Of a DNA stretch of 64,000 bases, positions 1-8,479 are shown in pieces. Below the pieces are notes generated by a model. It saw only the letters and a program-made list of their open reading frames with translations. It was not told where the DNA came from and did no database searches. The DNA comes from Bacteroidales bacterium CF (lineage in GTDB: Bacteria > Bacteroidota > Bacteroidia > Bacteroidales > UBA932): NCBI GenBank assembly GCA_000473305.1, contig CP006772.1:496001-560000 (forward strand). Direction: 5' to 3'. Each line of letters opens with the position of its first letter. Position 1 is the first letter of the stretch. The position numbers were made by a program, and so were the translations under genes.

Positions 1-1263
1 ATTAGATAATACGGTGCTTCTCTTAATCTTATTCAGGCATTGCTCAAGGTTCTTCGGAACCGCCACGGCAGTGCCTGAACTCTTTTCTACAATATCTTTG
101 AACTTTGCAGGATGGGCGGTTTCAAGTACTATTGAACTGTACGACCCCGGGTTGTCCTGCAAATAGTCATTTAGCGCCAGGTAACCTACTGCCCCATGAG
201 GGTCAATCAAATAACCTGATTTTTCGTTGACCTCGCGGATTGCGTTTTGAGTCTGTTGGTCTGTGTATGAGCGGCTGTAGATAACATCCTTGATACTGTC
301 GGCACATCCTCCGAATAATGAGTATATTCGGGCAAAATTGCTGGGATTTCCGACATCCATGGCATTTGATATTGTCTGGACTGATGTCTTAGGCTTAAAC
401 TCCCCTGTCTGCAGAAAGTGGGGAAATATATCATTTGAGTTTACGGCAGCAATGAATTTGTGAACAGGCAGTCCCATCTCTTTTGCAAAGAGACCTGCGG
501 TCAGGTTGCCGAAATTCCCGCTCGGTACAGAAAACACCACACCCTTTTCCCTGTCTTCCACCTGGGAGTATGCGTAGTGATAATAGAACGACTGGGGAAG
601 CAATCTGGCTATATTAATCGAATTTGCCGAGGAGATCCTCACCCTGGATTTCAGCTCCTCATCTGCAAATGCCTGTTTAACCATCCTCTGACAGTCGTCG
701 AAGGTCCCTTTTATCTCTAAAGCTGTAACATTACCACCCAGAGTTGTCAGTTGCTGCTCCTGTATCCGGCTTACCTTTCCCGATGGGTATAGAAGCACCA
801 CGCTCACACCGGGAATATTGTGAAACCCATTTGCAACCGCACTTCCGGTATCACCAGAAGTTGCTACGAGTATAACCAGCTCTTTGTTCTCATCCTTATT
901 AAAATATGATAATGTCTCCGCCAGAAACCTTGCGCCGAAATCCTTGAAAGCAAGGGTGGGACCGTGGAACAGCTCAAGCACGTATTTGTCTTTGCCGAGG
1001 TTTACCAAGGGTGCAGTGAAAGTAAATGCACGTCTGATGATTCCGAACATGTCATAGTCGGGAATTTCGTCTTTTAGCAATGTTCTGGAGACAGCAAATG
1101 CGATATCCTGAAGGTCGAGAATATTGATTCTTTCGAAAAAGGCCTCCGGCATTTTTGGCAGTGAGAGTGGCATAAATAGTCCTCCATCTTCAGATATGCC
1201 TTTTATGACTGCCTCCCTGAAGGTTACAAGCTTGTTTCTGTCGTTTGTGCTGTAAAGTTTCAT
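1..1263 (-). CDS. thrC: Threonine synthase, C-terminus cut by window edge
   Basis: Pyridoxal-phosphate enzyme converting O-phosphohomoserine to threonine, last step of the pathway. I translated this from the ATG at 1263; 421 residues lie in the window with no stop, and the family is usually about 430 long, so only the last few residues are missing. The PLP lysine is visible in the stretch HGPTLAFKDFG (Lys107), followed by a serine/glycine phosphate-binding segment ATSGDTGSA. It starts 4 nt after the thrB stop, so it is the distal gene of thrA-asd-thrB-thrC and should share the attenuator control seen upstream of thrA. No Shine-Dalgarno is present, as usual here. Function is confident from motifs and operon position. 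Confidence 0.95.
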   Translation of the reverse strand, partial: MKLYSTNDRNKLVTFREAVIKGISEDGGLFMPLSLPKMPEAFFERINILDLQDIAFAVSRTLLKDEIPDYDMFGIIRRAFTFTAPLVNLGKDKYVLELFHGPTLAFKDFGARFLAETLSYFNKDENKELVILVATSGDTGSAVANGFHNIPGVSVVLLYPSGKVSRIQEQQLTTLGGNVTALEIKGTFDDCQRMVKQAFADEELKSRVRISSANSINIARLLPQSFYYHYAYSQVEDREKGVVFSVPSGNFGNLTAGLFAKEMGLPVHKFIAAVNSNDIFPHFLQTGEFKPKTSVQTISNAMDVGNPSNFARIYSLFGGCADSIKDVIYSRSYTDQQTQNAIREVNEKSGYLIDPHGAVGYLALNDYLQDNPGSYSSIVLETAHPAKFKDIVEKSSGTAVAVPKNLEQCLNKIKRSTVLSN

Positions 1264-1267
1264 AATG

Positions 1268-2206
1268 TTAATTCAGTTCAATTATTCTTGGCCCGTTTAG
1301 GTTTATTTTTGACACATAAAGCTCTGATCTGAGCTGGTGTTTCAACAGACTTTGCTGCATTGCAAGTCCTGCTTTTCCGGCTGTTTCAGCCCCTTTTGAG
1401 AGTGCAAATACGGAGGGTCCCGATCCGGATATGCTGCATCCCAGCGCCCCGCTCTCCAGGGCTGCCCTTTTTATGTCTGAGAAACCCGGGATGAGTTGTG
1501 ATCTGACTGGTTCTATTACAACATCCTCAAGAGAACGGCCTATTAGCTCGTAGTCACTTTTGAGCAGGCCTGCGACGAGTGCCGCAGTATTGCCCCATTG
1601 TCTTATTGCTTTTGATAGTGAGATCTCTGACGGAAGAATCTCTCTCGACTCTCGTGTTGAAATCTCTATCTGCGGGTGTATTACAGAACAAAAAAGCTCA
1701 TCCGGGACATCCAGTTTGATGATGTCGAGGGGCTCGTAGCTTCTTATAAGAACGAATCCTCCATACAGACAGGGTGCAACGTTGTCTGCATGGACAGATC
1801 CGCTGGCAAGCTGCTCCCCCTCAATCGCAAAATTGAGCAGCTCTTTTATTGGTAAATCAAGTTCGAGCAATCTGTCAAGGGCAAATGCGGCCGCCACGGC
1901 ACTGGCAGCGCTGGATCCGAGTCCGCTGCCCAGAGGCATTTTCTTATGGATTTCCATCTCAATGCCACACGTTATGCCGAATTTTTCCACCATTGAGAGA
2001 AGAGGTTTTCCAGCCGTGTTTAAAGCGGCATCGAGAGGTAAACGTCCCTCATCTCCTGAGATTTTTGTAATTCTCACTCCGGGTTTTCCGGAGGTTCTTA
2101 TCACAACTTCATCTCCGGGCTCGTCGATGGCAAACCCCATGATGTCAAATCCGCATGCAATGTTTGCAACTGTTGCCGGTGCAAATACCTTGACTTCATT
2201 TTTCAT
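1268..2206 (-). CDS. thrB: Homoserine kinase
   Basis: GHMP-family kinase that phosphorylates homoserine with ATP, giving the substrate of threonine synthase. 312 residues, the normal family length. The glycine/serine-rich ATP loop PLGSGLGSSAAS lies at residues 91-102 and the C-terminal GHMP motif is seen near residue 255 (GCSISGSGPS). The ATG at 2206 gives a start directly on the conserved N-terminal segment VKVFAPATVAN. It sits 8 nt after asd and 4 nt before thrC, so it is cotranscribed with both. Cytosolic. Confidence 0.95.
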   Translation of the reverse strand: MKNEVKVFAPATVANIACGFDIMGFAIDEPGDEVVIRTSGKPGVRITKISGDEGRLPLDAALNTAGKPLLSMVEKFGITCGIEMEIHKKMPLGSGLGSSAASAVAAAFALDRLLELDLPIKELLNFAIEGEQLASGSVHADNVAPCLYGGFVLIRSYEPLDIIKLDVPDELFCSVIHPQIEISTRESREILPSEISLSKAIRQWGNTAALVAGLLKSDYELIGRSLEDVVIEPVRSQLIPGFSDIKRAALESGALGCSISGSGPSVFALSKGAETAGKAGLAMQQSLLKHQLRSELYVSKINLNGPRIIELN

Positions 2207-2214
2207 TTTTGACC

Positions 2215-3264
2215 TTATATGTTTTTTAGGTAACCCATTTTGTACATTAGCTCTGCATTGAGAATTGCACCACCGGCAGCTCCCCTGATTGTATTATGTG
2301 ATGTTATGACAAATTTGTAGTCAAAGACCGGACACTCCCTGAGTCTGCCGACAGACACTGCCATTGCCTTGTCAATATTCCTGTGAAGTTTTGGTTGCGG
2401 GTAGTTTTTCTCTTCAAAATAGTGGACAGGATTTGCAGGGGCTGATGGCAATTCGTACTGTTGTGGCAGGGCAATGAATTCTCTCCACACAGCTTTAATC
2501 TCATCAATTGAGGCCTTGTTTTTTAATTTCACCTGCACAGTTTCTGTGTGACCATCGATTACAGCCACCCTGTTACACTGTGCACTTATTTTTATATCTA
2601 TGTTCTCTATTTCTGAGCCGGTGTATTTGCCTAGAATTTTCAATGGTTCGCTCTCCATCTTCTCCTCTTCGCTTCCGATGAATGGAATAACATTGTCAAT
2701 TATATCAAGAGATGAGACTCCCGGGTAGCCTGCTCCTGAAAGCGCCTGCATTGTCACCACATTTACAGTTTCAATTCCGAATTTATCCTGCAGCGGTTTG
2801 AGTGCCAGAACCAGACCTATGGTTGAGCAATTGGGATTTGTTACTATTGCCCCTCCATATTTTTGGCTTTTTATGAGTTCAAGATGGTCGGGATTTATCT
2901 CGGGAATAAGCAACGGTACATCCTTGTCAAATCTGTGATTGCGCGAGTTTGATATCACATAATACCCTTTTTCTGCAAACTCCTGCTCTATCTCTCCTGC
3001 TACAGAGGCATCAAGTCCTGAGAAAACAATCCTGCTCTCCAGTACGGGACGGCACTCTTTAACAGTCAGGGCAGATGCCTTTGCAGGAAGAGGAGTTGAC
3101 TGTACCCAGTTCACGGCATCTTTATATAATTTTCCGGCAGAACGTTCGGAGGCGGCAACCTCGTGTAGTTCGAACCATGGATGATTTTGAAGTAGTTCTA
3201 TGAATTTTTGTCCTACGCTGCCGGTTGCACCAAGTACGGCCACTTTTAACTTCTGTTTTTCCAT
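2215..3264 (-). CDS. asd: Aspartate-semialdehyde dehydrogenase
   Basis: NADP-dependent reductive dephosphorylation of aspartyl phosphate to aspartate semialdehyde, the branch metabolite for Thr, Met, Lys and cell-wall diaminopimelate. The N-terminal Rossmann motif VLGATGSVGQ and the catalytic cysteine in NPNCSTIGL are present. The overall pattern is that of the archaeal/fungal-like ASADH branch rather than the enterobacterial one. An in-frame TTG lies three codons upstream (3273), but the ATG at 3264 puts the start directly before KQKLKVAVLG and is preferred; this gives 349 residues. It lies between thrA and thrB in the same operon, 27 nt after thrA. Confidence 0.93.
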   Translation of the reverse strand: MEKQKLKVAVLGATGSVGQKFIELLQNHPWFELHEVAASERSAGKLYKDAVNWVQSTPLPAKASALTVKECRPVLESRIVFSGLDASVAGEIEQEFAEKGYYVISNSRNHRFDKDVPLLIPEINPDHLELIKSQKYGGAIVTNPNCSTIGLVLALKPLQDKFGIETVNVVTMQALSGAGYPGVSSLDIIDNVIPFIGSEEEKMESEPLKILGKYTGSEIENIDIKISAQCNRVAVIDGHTETVQVKLKNKASIDEIKAVWREFIALPQQYELPSAPANPVHYFEEKNYPQPKLHRNIDKAMAVSVGRLRECPVFDYKFVITSHNTIRGAAGGAILNAELMYKMGYLKNI

Positions 3265-3291
3265 TTTTAACAATTTTATATTTTTTTAATT

Positions 3292-5736
3292 TTAAACACT
3301 CTTTAGAATATCTGCGAATACACCGCAGGCTGTTACTTCAGCTCCGGCTCCCGGGCCTTGTATGACCAATGGTCTGGTACTGTAATATTTACTGCTGAAA
3401 GCAACTATATTGTCATTGGCCTTAAGCGGAAAGAACGGATGAGAACTGTCAACAGCCTTTAGCGAGACAGAAGCCTTGCCCTCTTTGAGGCTTGCGATAT
3501 ATCTCAGTACTTTACCTTCCTTTTTTGCCATGTTAAGCTTTTGCTCAAATAAAGAATCAAATCCCTTCATCTCTTTATAGAATTCTTCCACATTACCTGT
3601 CAAAGAAACCCCTTCGGGTATAAGGCTCTCAAGCTGAATCTCCTCCATTTCCATCTTAAATCCGGACTCTCTTGCAAGAATCAGCAGCTTTCTGGCAACA
3701 TCCATCCCGTTCAGATCATCTCTCGGATCCGGCTCGGTATATCCCTTTGCCTGTGCATCTTTGACAAGTTCAGAAAACGGAACACTTCCGTCATAGGTGT
3801 TGAATATGTAGCTGAGTGTGCCGGATAACACTCCTTCAACAGAGATTATTTTGTCTCCGCATGATATCAGATCCTTCAATGTTCCCACTACCGGGAGACC
3901 TGCTCCGACATTTGTCTCATACAGAAACTTTGATCCGCCTCTTTTTGAGCTTAACCGGATACTATTGTAAAAATCCATTTTAGATGAATTCCCTTTCTTA
4001 TTAGGCGTAACAACAGAGATTCCTGCAGCGAGAATCTCCGGATATTTAGTTACATAGCTTTCACCTGGAGTACAATCCACAAACACAGACCCCTGAAGGC
4101 TCATGGAAAGCATCTTGTCGACGAAAGTGTCCGGACCGGCAACATCTTTTGATCCGGAAAGTGAGGATTTCCATTGCTTAAGTTTTATTCCTCCGTTTTC
4201 AAATAGCATCTTCCTACTGTTTGCAACAGCAATCACCTCTATTTTCAAAAGAGAACCCTTGAACAGATCATTTTGCTGTCTTTCAATCTGGCTTAGGAGC
4301 TCGCTGCCGATAAGACCGGTGCCGGCAAGGAATATATTGACAGGCTTGTGTCCGTTGTTAAAGTATGTGTCATGAATGGCATTAAGGGCCTTGTTGAGAT
4401 CTGACTTGGCAATTACGGCAGAGATGTCAAGTTCTGAGGAGCCCTGTGCTATGGCTATGATATTCACTTTGCTTCTGCCCAGTGATTGAAAGAATTTACC
4501 GGCATTGCCCGGTGTCTGTCTCATCTGAGCCCCGACGACTGTGACAATGGAGAGGTCGTTTGTTATACTGACTTCGTTTACAATCTTTGCCTGAATCTCA
4601 TATTTGAACTCTTTCTCAATGCATCTTTTTGCCTTGACAGCGGAGTCCGGCATTACGGCTATACAAATCGAATGTTCAGAGGAGGCCTGAGATATAAGTA
4701 TGACGTTTATATTCATGTTTGCCAGAGATCCAAATACTCTTTTGGAGATTCCGGCAACCCCTATCATTCCGCTTCCCTGTATCAATAGCATTGAAATGTT
4801 GTCTATTGAGGATATCCCTTTTATGGCGAACCTTTCGTTTTCACTTTTTCTTCCAATCAAAGTTCCGGGGAAAGAGGGGTTCATGGTGTTCATTATCCTG
4901 ATAGGTACATTTCTGTCCATAGCAGGTTGCATGGTAGGAGGGTAGATTACTTTTGCACCGAAGTGTGACATCTCCATAGCTTCATCGTATGTAAGCGAAG
5001 GCACGGAAAATGCCCCTTTGACCTTTCTTGGGTCAGCGGTCATGACGCCGTCAACGTCTGTCCATATCTCAATCTCTTCAACCTGTAAAGCAGCGCCAAA
5101 AATGGAAGCAGTGTAATCAGATCCTCCTCGTCCGAGTGTGATTGTCTCACCTCTCTTTGTGGATGCTATGAACCCTGTGATTATCTGTAGTTTGGAGTGA
5201 CTTTTGAAATATATCTCAATGTTCTTGTCTGTTATCTCAAAATTGATCCTCCCGGCTCCGAAATTATCATCGCAAATCAACAAATCCCTGCTGTCTAAAA
5301 ACTCGGCATCCACACCTCTCTCTTTTAAAGCTTCGCTTATAATGTAAGAAGAAAGCCTCTCTCCGAAACTTAATATATGGTCAAGAGTTTTTCCTGTCAA
5401 CTCTTTTACCAGAGATACACCATGAAGAATATCCGAAAGTTCCTTGAGGTTGAAAAGTATATTGGTCAGTATATGGCTCTGGTTTTTGACGGGAATTAAT
5501 TCTCTCACAGCTTCGAAATGTCTCTCTTTCAGCTCTTCAAGAGATGTGTGATACTGTTGATTACCACAGGAAGCAAGATTTGCCAGATTAATTAGTGTGT
5601 CCGTAACTCCCTGGAAGGCAGAGAATACAACTGCTATTCTGCCATTGTTCCTGTCTGAATTAACAACAATATCAATTACTTCCTTGATACGGGACGGACT
5701 TCCTACAGATGAGCCGCCGAACTTTAATACCTTCAT
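3292..5736 (-). CDS. thrA: Bifunctional aspartokinase / homoserine dehydrogenase I
   Basis: Fusion enzyme for the first and third steps of threonine synthesis: ATP-dependent phosphorylation of aspartate, and reduction of aspartate semialdehyde to homoserine. Order along 814 residues: aspartokinase domain about 1-300 with KFGGSSVGSP at 5-14 and LGRGGSDYTA at 201-210; two ACT-type regulatory domains about 305-460, where allosteric threonine inhibition is expected; then homoserine dehydrogenase about 465-814 with the nucleotide-binding GTGLIG at 472-477. Length and order match E. coli ThrA. It is the first structural gene of the operon and begins 29 nt after the attenuator terminator stem, so its transcription depends on read-through. 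Confidence 0.96.
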   Translation of the reverse strand: MKVLKFGGSSVGSPSRIKEVIDIVVNSDRNNGRIAVVFSAFQGVTDTLINLANLASCGNQQYHTSLEELKERHFEAVRELIPVKNQSHILTNILFNLKELSDILHGVSLVKELTGKTLDHILSFGERLSSYIISEALKERGVDAEFLDSRDLLICDDNFGAGRINFEITDKNIEIYFKSHSKLQIITGFIASTKRGETITLGRGGSDYTASIFGAALQVEEIEIWTDVDGVMTADPRKVKGAFSVPSLTYDEAMEMSHFGAKVIYPPTMQPAMDRNVPIRIMNTMNPSFPGTLIGRKSENERFAIKGISSIDNISMLLIQGSGMIGVAGISKRVFGSLANMNINVILISQASSEHSICIAVMPDSAVKAKRCIEKEFKYEIQAKIVNEVSITNDLSIVTVVGAQMRQTPGNAGKFFQSLGRSKVNIIAIAQGSSELDISAVIAKSDLNKALNAIHDTYFNNGHKPVNIFLAGTGLIGSELLSQIERQQNDLFKGSLLKIEVIAVANSRKMLFENGGIKLKQWKSSLSGSKDVAGPDTFVDKMLSMSLQGSVFVDCTPGESYVTKYPEILAAGISVVTPNKKGNSSKMDFYNSIRLSSKRGGSKFLYETNVGAGLPVVGTLKDLISCGDKIISVEGVLSGTLSYIFNTYDGSVPFSELVKDAQAKGYTEPDPRDDLNGMDVARKLLILARESGFKMEMEEIQLESLIPEGVSLTGNVEEFYKEMKGFDSLFEQKLNMAKKEGKVLRYIASLKEGKASVSLKAVDSSHPFFPLKANDNIVAFSSKYYSTRPLVIQGPGAGAEVTACGVFADILKSV

Positions 5737-5764
5737 AATCTTTCAGTTTTTCACTTTTTATCAC

Positions 5765-5798
5765 AAAAAAACCGGCTTCTTATTAAAGAAGCCGGTTT
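5765..5798 (-). terminator. Attenuator terminator of the thr operon
   Basis: On the minus strand a perfect 13-bp stem (AAACCGGCTTCTT, pairing with 5769-5781) closes a 4-nt loop and is followed by a run of T residues. This is a textbook intrinsic terminator placed between the leader peptide and thrA rather than after a gene. Its 5' arm (5788-5797) can alternatively pair over 10 bp, with two G-U wobbles, with 5822-5831 just after the leader peptide stop. That alternative is the antiterminator. Confidence 0.9.
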
Positions 5799-5829
5799 CA
5801 ATTTTTATATATGCCAAACATAACCAACT

Positions 5830-5910
5830 TCAATCATACAACGCTGTTGTTGTGATTGTTGACATGGATGTTGAACCCATAATAATTGAAGTTGTGTGTT
5901 GGATTGTCAT
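5830..5910 (-). CDS. thrL: Threonine/isoleucine-rich thr operon leader peptide
   Basis: A 26-codon ORF, too short for usual gene calling, with ATG at 5910 and TGA at 5830. The peptide begins MTIQHTTSII and ends MSTITTTALYD; 8 of 26 residues are Thr and 4 are Ile, and seven of the eight Thr codons are ACA. It lies between a consensus promoter (5936-5966) and the attenuator terminator. Codons 5-8 form segment 1 (5885-5894), which can pair perfectly over 10 bp with segment 2 (5825-5834), and segment 2 overlaps the leader stop codon. Expected role: ribosome stalling at Thr or Ile codons when these charged tRNAs are scarce. No function as a protein is implied. The name follows the enterobacterial analogue; homology is not claimed. 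Confidence 0.85.
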   Translation of the reverse strand: MTIQHTTSIIMGSTSMSTITTTALYD

Positions 5911-5935
5911 TTCTATCTTTCGAATTATAACGGAA

Positions 5936-5966
5936 CAAAAGTAGTCGAATAAATTAAATATTCAAA
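5936..5966 (-). promoter_or_regulatory. Promoter of the thr operon
   Basis: On the minus strand TTTG (5966-5963), a 19-nt spacer, then TACTTTTG (5943-5936). This matches the Bacteroidetes primary sigma consensus TTTG-N19-TAnnTTTG exactly. Transcription would start around 5930, some 20 nt before the leader peptide ATG. Confidence 0.85.
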
Positions 5967-5973
5967 TATTTTT

Positions 5974-8418
5974 TTACTGATTTTGTATAATCGGTATTGT
6001 AAAAAAGAATGTACTTCCCTTACCCTCCTGTGAATCAAGCCAAATCTCGCCACCTAAAATCTCTACATATGCCTTTGAAATTGTAAGCCCAAGTCCGGTC
6101 CCTCCATATTCCCTGATATCTCCCCTCTCAACCTGAGTGAAGCTATTGAATATTTCACCTTGCATTTTCTCCGGAATACCTATACCAGTATCTTGTACAT
6201 AGAATTCAATATAATCGCCTCTCCTTGAGCAGCCTATCTCCACGACGCCCTCCTTGGTGAACTTGACAGCATTATCCATCAGGTTTGTTAAAATCTCTTT
6301 TAACTTATATATATCCGAACGGATATGGTTGTCTTCATCAGATATATTGATATTGTGCTGTATCTTCACTGATGACTTTCTCAAATTCAGCCGAATTGCT
6401 TTAAAAACAGAGACTATAAGCTCTTTAATGTCAACATTGTCATTTATCACTTCAAGCTGGCCTGTCTGAATAGAGGAAACTTCAATTACCTTGTTTACAA
6501 TATTCATAAGAATAAAGCTGTTTTCAGAGATCATTCTCGTGTATAGACTTCTTTGCTCTTGAGTAGTGTCATCGCTGTCAAGAAGATCTGAAAATCCCAG
6601 GATTGAATTCATCGGCGTCCGGATTTCATGGGAGATATTGTGAAGGAATGCCGTTTTTAGTCTGTCGCTCTCTTCAGCTTTCTCTTTGGCAAGTATCAGC
6701 TCCTCCTCAATCTTTTTGAGCTCAGTGATATCAGTCATTATTCCGTCCCAATATCTGATTCCGTCCGATTGTCTCGGTCTTGAATATATCGACAGCCAAA
6801 CTGTATCTCCCTCAGAGTTAATTACTCTGGAAATTGTGCTTAAAGGAACGCCTTCAGAAAATGAATGCCTCACTTCTGAACTTATCCTGCTGAAATCCTC
6901 GGGGTGAATTTTGTTGAAAACGAGTGATGCATCAGAATACGCCTCATCAATTGTACATCCGAACAAATGCTCGGTTGAGTGACTCAAAAATGTGAATCTC
7001 TCTTTTCCGTCATCACCTACGGTAGTCTGAAAAATCAATACATTTACAAGTCTTTCTGTAATCAACTGTATCTGTTGCTGCTGTCTTTCAGCTAATTTCT
7101 TTAATGTTATGTCATGGGCAAACATTGAGACACCTGTAACCACTCCATTCTTTTTCAGAGTGCGTGAGTATATTTGCAGATATACTTTCCCGGAGGCAGA
7201 TCTGAATTCGCACTCATAGGCCTCATTATTCAATACATGGTTGTATATATCATGCCAAATTGCCTGCTGCTGCTTGTCATTTGGAAATAGATCCTCGAGA
7301 TTCATCCCGGTTCTAACAGGAATATGCATCTCATTCATGATGAACTTTCCGAAGGAGTTATTCCATTTTACAAGTTGGAGATTATTAATAGTAATAGACC
7401 AGATCAGATCAGGAGTGCTGTCAAGAATTGAGTTCAATTCTCTCTGTGATTCTTTAAGATTTGCCTCAACTTTACTCCTGTATTCGTTTTCCAGCTGTAG
7501 CTCATCCAGAAGTGCCCTTGCCTCACTGTTCTTTTTCTCCAGCTCTTTAGTCTTTGCCTTCACCCGATTCCTCAGAAGAAGCGTAAATGATGAAAGCAGG
7601 ATAAATGAGATAATCAAACCGGCAAATAACGGTCTGTATTTCTTGAAAAAATTTATCCTCTCATGAACACGAAACCACTTATTGTATATTTTATCATACT
7701 CTCCGGACTCTTTAACCTTTAGCAGACCTACATTGACCAATCCCAGAAGCTCCTCATTCTCTTTAGTTGTTACATAGCAATACTCTCTCGGAAGAACGCC
7801 TGAAGCTCCCATTGTGAGGTTTCTGATATGGTATTTGTTAATGAAGTACATTCCCTGAATTTCGCCTATCCACGCGGCATCGTGTTTCCCGGATGCCAGT
7901 AGGCGAAGGGCTTCAAGCGGATCTTTAACGTGAATTATCTTGTTTGTTATTTTATGTTCTAAGAGAAAGTAGTAAATGAAATCCTGGTTTTGTACAATTA
8001 CCTCTTTGTTTCCCAATTGATCAATAGTCCGGATTTTTGTCCCTTTTCGGGTGAAGATCCCGGATGTCAATATGCTGTGGGCGAAACTGTATTTAACATT
8101 CGTCGATCGGTTGGGAGTAACAACTGCTCCAAGAAGCAAATCCGCCTTTCCACCGGTGAAATCCTTCCACACATTGCCCCACTCGCCAAGCTCAATCTGA
8201 TAGCTGATCCCCATCTCTTTGGCAATTAACCGGAATAATTCAACATTAAATCCGTCCGGTTCGCCTTTGTCGTTTATGAATTCATGTGGGGGGTAGTTAT
8301 TGTCTCCCTTTATGATAAAGACTTTGTCATCAATACTTTTATCGCCGTCATAATAAGCGGCAGTAAGAGATGTTGATAACATTAAAAAAAGAGATAGTAC
8401 CAGGCAATGTCTTTTCAT
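5974..8418 (-). CDS. Membrane sensor histidine kinase with periplasmic solute-binding domain
   Basis: Signal-transducing kinase. Order in 814 residues: signal peptide 1-21; SBP_bac_3-type extracellular domain about 33-250 (amino-acid-binding-protein fold, with DGFNVELFRLIAKEMG and LLLGAVVTPNRS); a transmembrane segment about 264-283; a short coiled coil; two PAS domains about 325-440 and 455-575; a HisKA box with phosphoacceptor His597 in HNISHEIRTP; and a HATPase domain with N box Asn716, DTGIGIP from 743 and a GGTGLGL lid. No receiver domain is fused and no response regulator gene is adjacent, so its partner is elsewhere. The binding-domain type suggests an amino acid or similar small polar ligand. 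It ends just upstream of the thr promoter, but nothing shows that it controls thr. Confidence 0.9.
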   Translation of the reverse strand: MKRHCLVLSLFLMLSTSLTAAYYDGDKSIDDKVFIIKGDNNYPPHEFINDKGEPDGFNVELFRLIAKEMGISYQIELGEWGNVWKDFTGGKADLLLGAVVTPNRSTNVKYSFAHSILTSGIFTRKGTKIRTIDQLGNKEVIVQNQDFIYYFLLEHKITNKIIHVKDPLEALRLLASGKHDAAWIGEIQGMYFINKYHIRNLTMGASGVLPREYCYVTTKENEELLGLVNVGLLKVKESGEYDKIYNKWFRVHERINFFKKYRPLFAGLIISFILLSSFTLLLRNRVKAKTKELEKKNSEARALLDELQLENEYRSKVEANLKESQRELNSILDSTPDLIWSITINNLQLVKWNNSFGKFIMNEMHIPVRTGMNLEDLFPNDKQQQAIWHDIYNHVLNNEAYECEFRSASGKVYLQIYSRTLKKNGVVTGVSMFAHDITLKKLAERQQQQIQLITERLVNVLIFQTTVGDDGKERFTFLSHSTEHLFGCTIDEAYSDASLVFNKIHPEDFSRISSEVRHSFSEGVPLSTISRVINSEGDTVWLSIYSRPRQSDGIRYWDGIMTDITELKKIEEELILAKEKAEESDRLKTAFLHNISHEIRTPMNSILGFSDLLDSDDTTQEQRSLYTRMISENSFILMNIVNKVIEVSSIQTGQLEVINDNVDIKELIVSVFKAIRLNLRKSSVKIQHNINISDEDNHIRSDIYKLKEILTNLMDNAVKFTKEGVVEIGCSRRGDYIEFYVQDTGIGIPEKMQGEIFNSFTQVERGDIREYGGTGLGLTISKAYVEILGGEIWLDSQEGKGSTFFFTIPIIQNQ

Positions 8419-8443
8419 TGGTGGTTAATAAGGGGTATGTAAA

Positions 8444-8472
8444 TATACAACTTTGTTTATATAAGTTGTATA
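8444..8472. promoter_or_regulatory. Inverted repeat upstream of the sensor kinase
   Basis: Perfect 10-bp arms TATACAACTT (8444-8453) and AAGTTGTATA (8463-8472) around a 9-nt spacer, in the 61-nt gap between the esterase stop and the kinase start. It could be a regulator site for the kinase gene or a weak terminator of the polysaccharide operon; the downstream T-run on the minus strand is short, so termination would be inefficient. Confidence 0.5.
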
Positions 8473-8479
8473 TGGTGCC

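Noticed and set aside
3265-3273. TTG start for asd
   Set aside because: The ATG at 3264 is three codons downstream and directly precedes the conserved N-terminus; the same reasoning was used for GH130 (TTG 13602) and the C69 peptidase (TTG 43496).
4103-4945. Plus-strand open frames opposite thrA
   Set aside because: They lie wholly inside a well-conserved gene on the other strand and show no family features.
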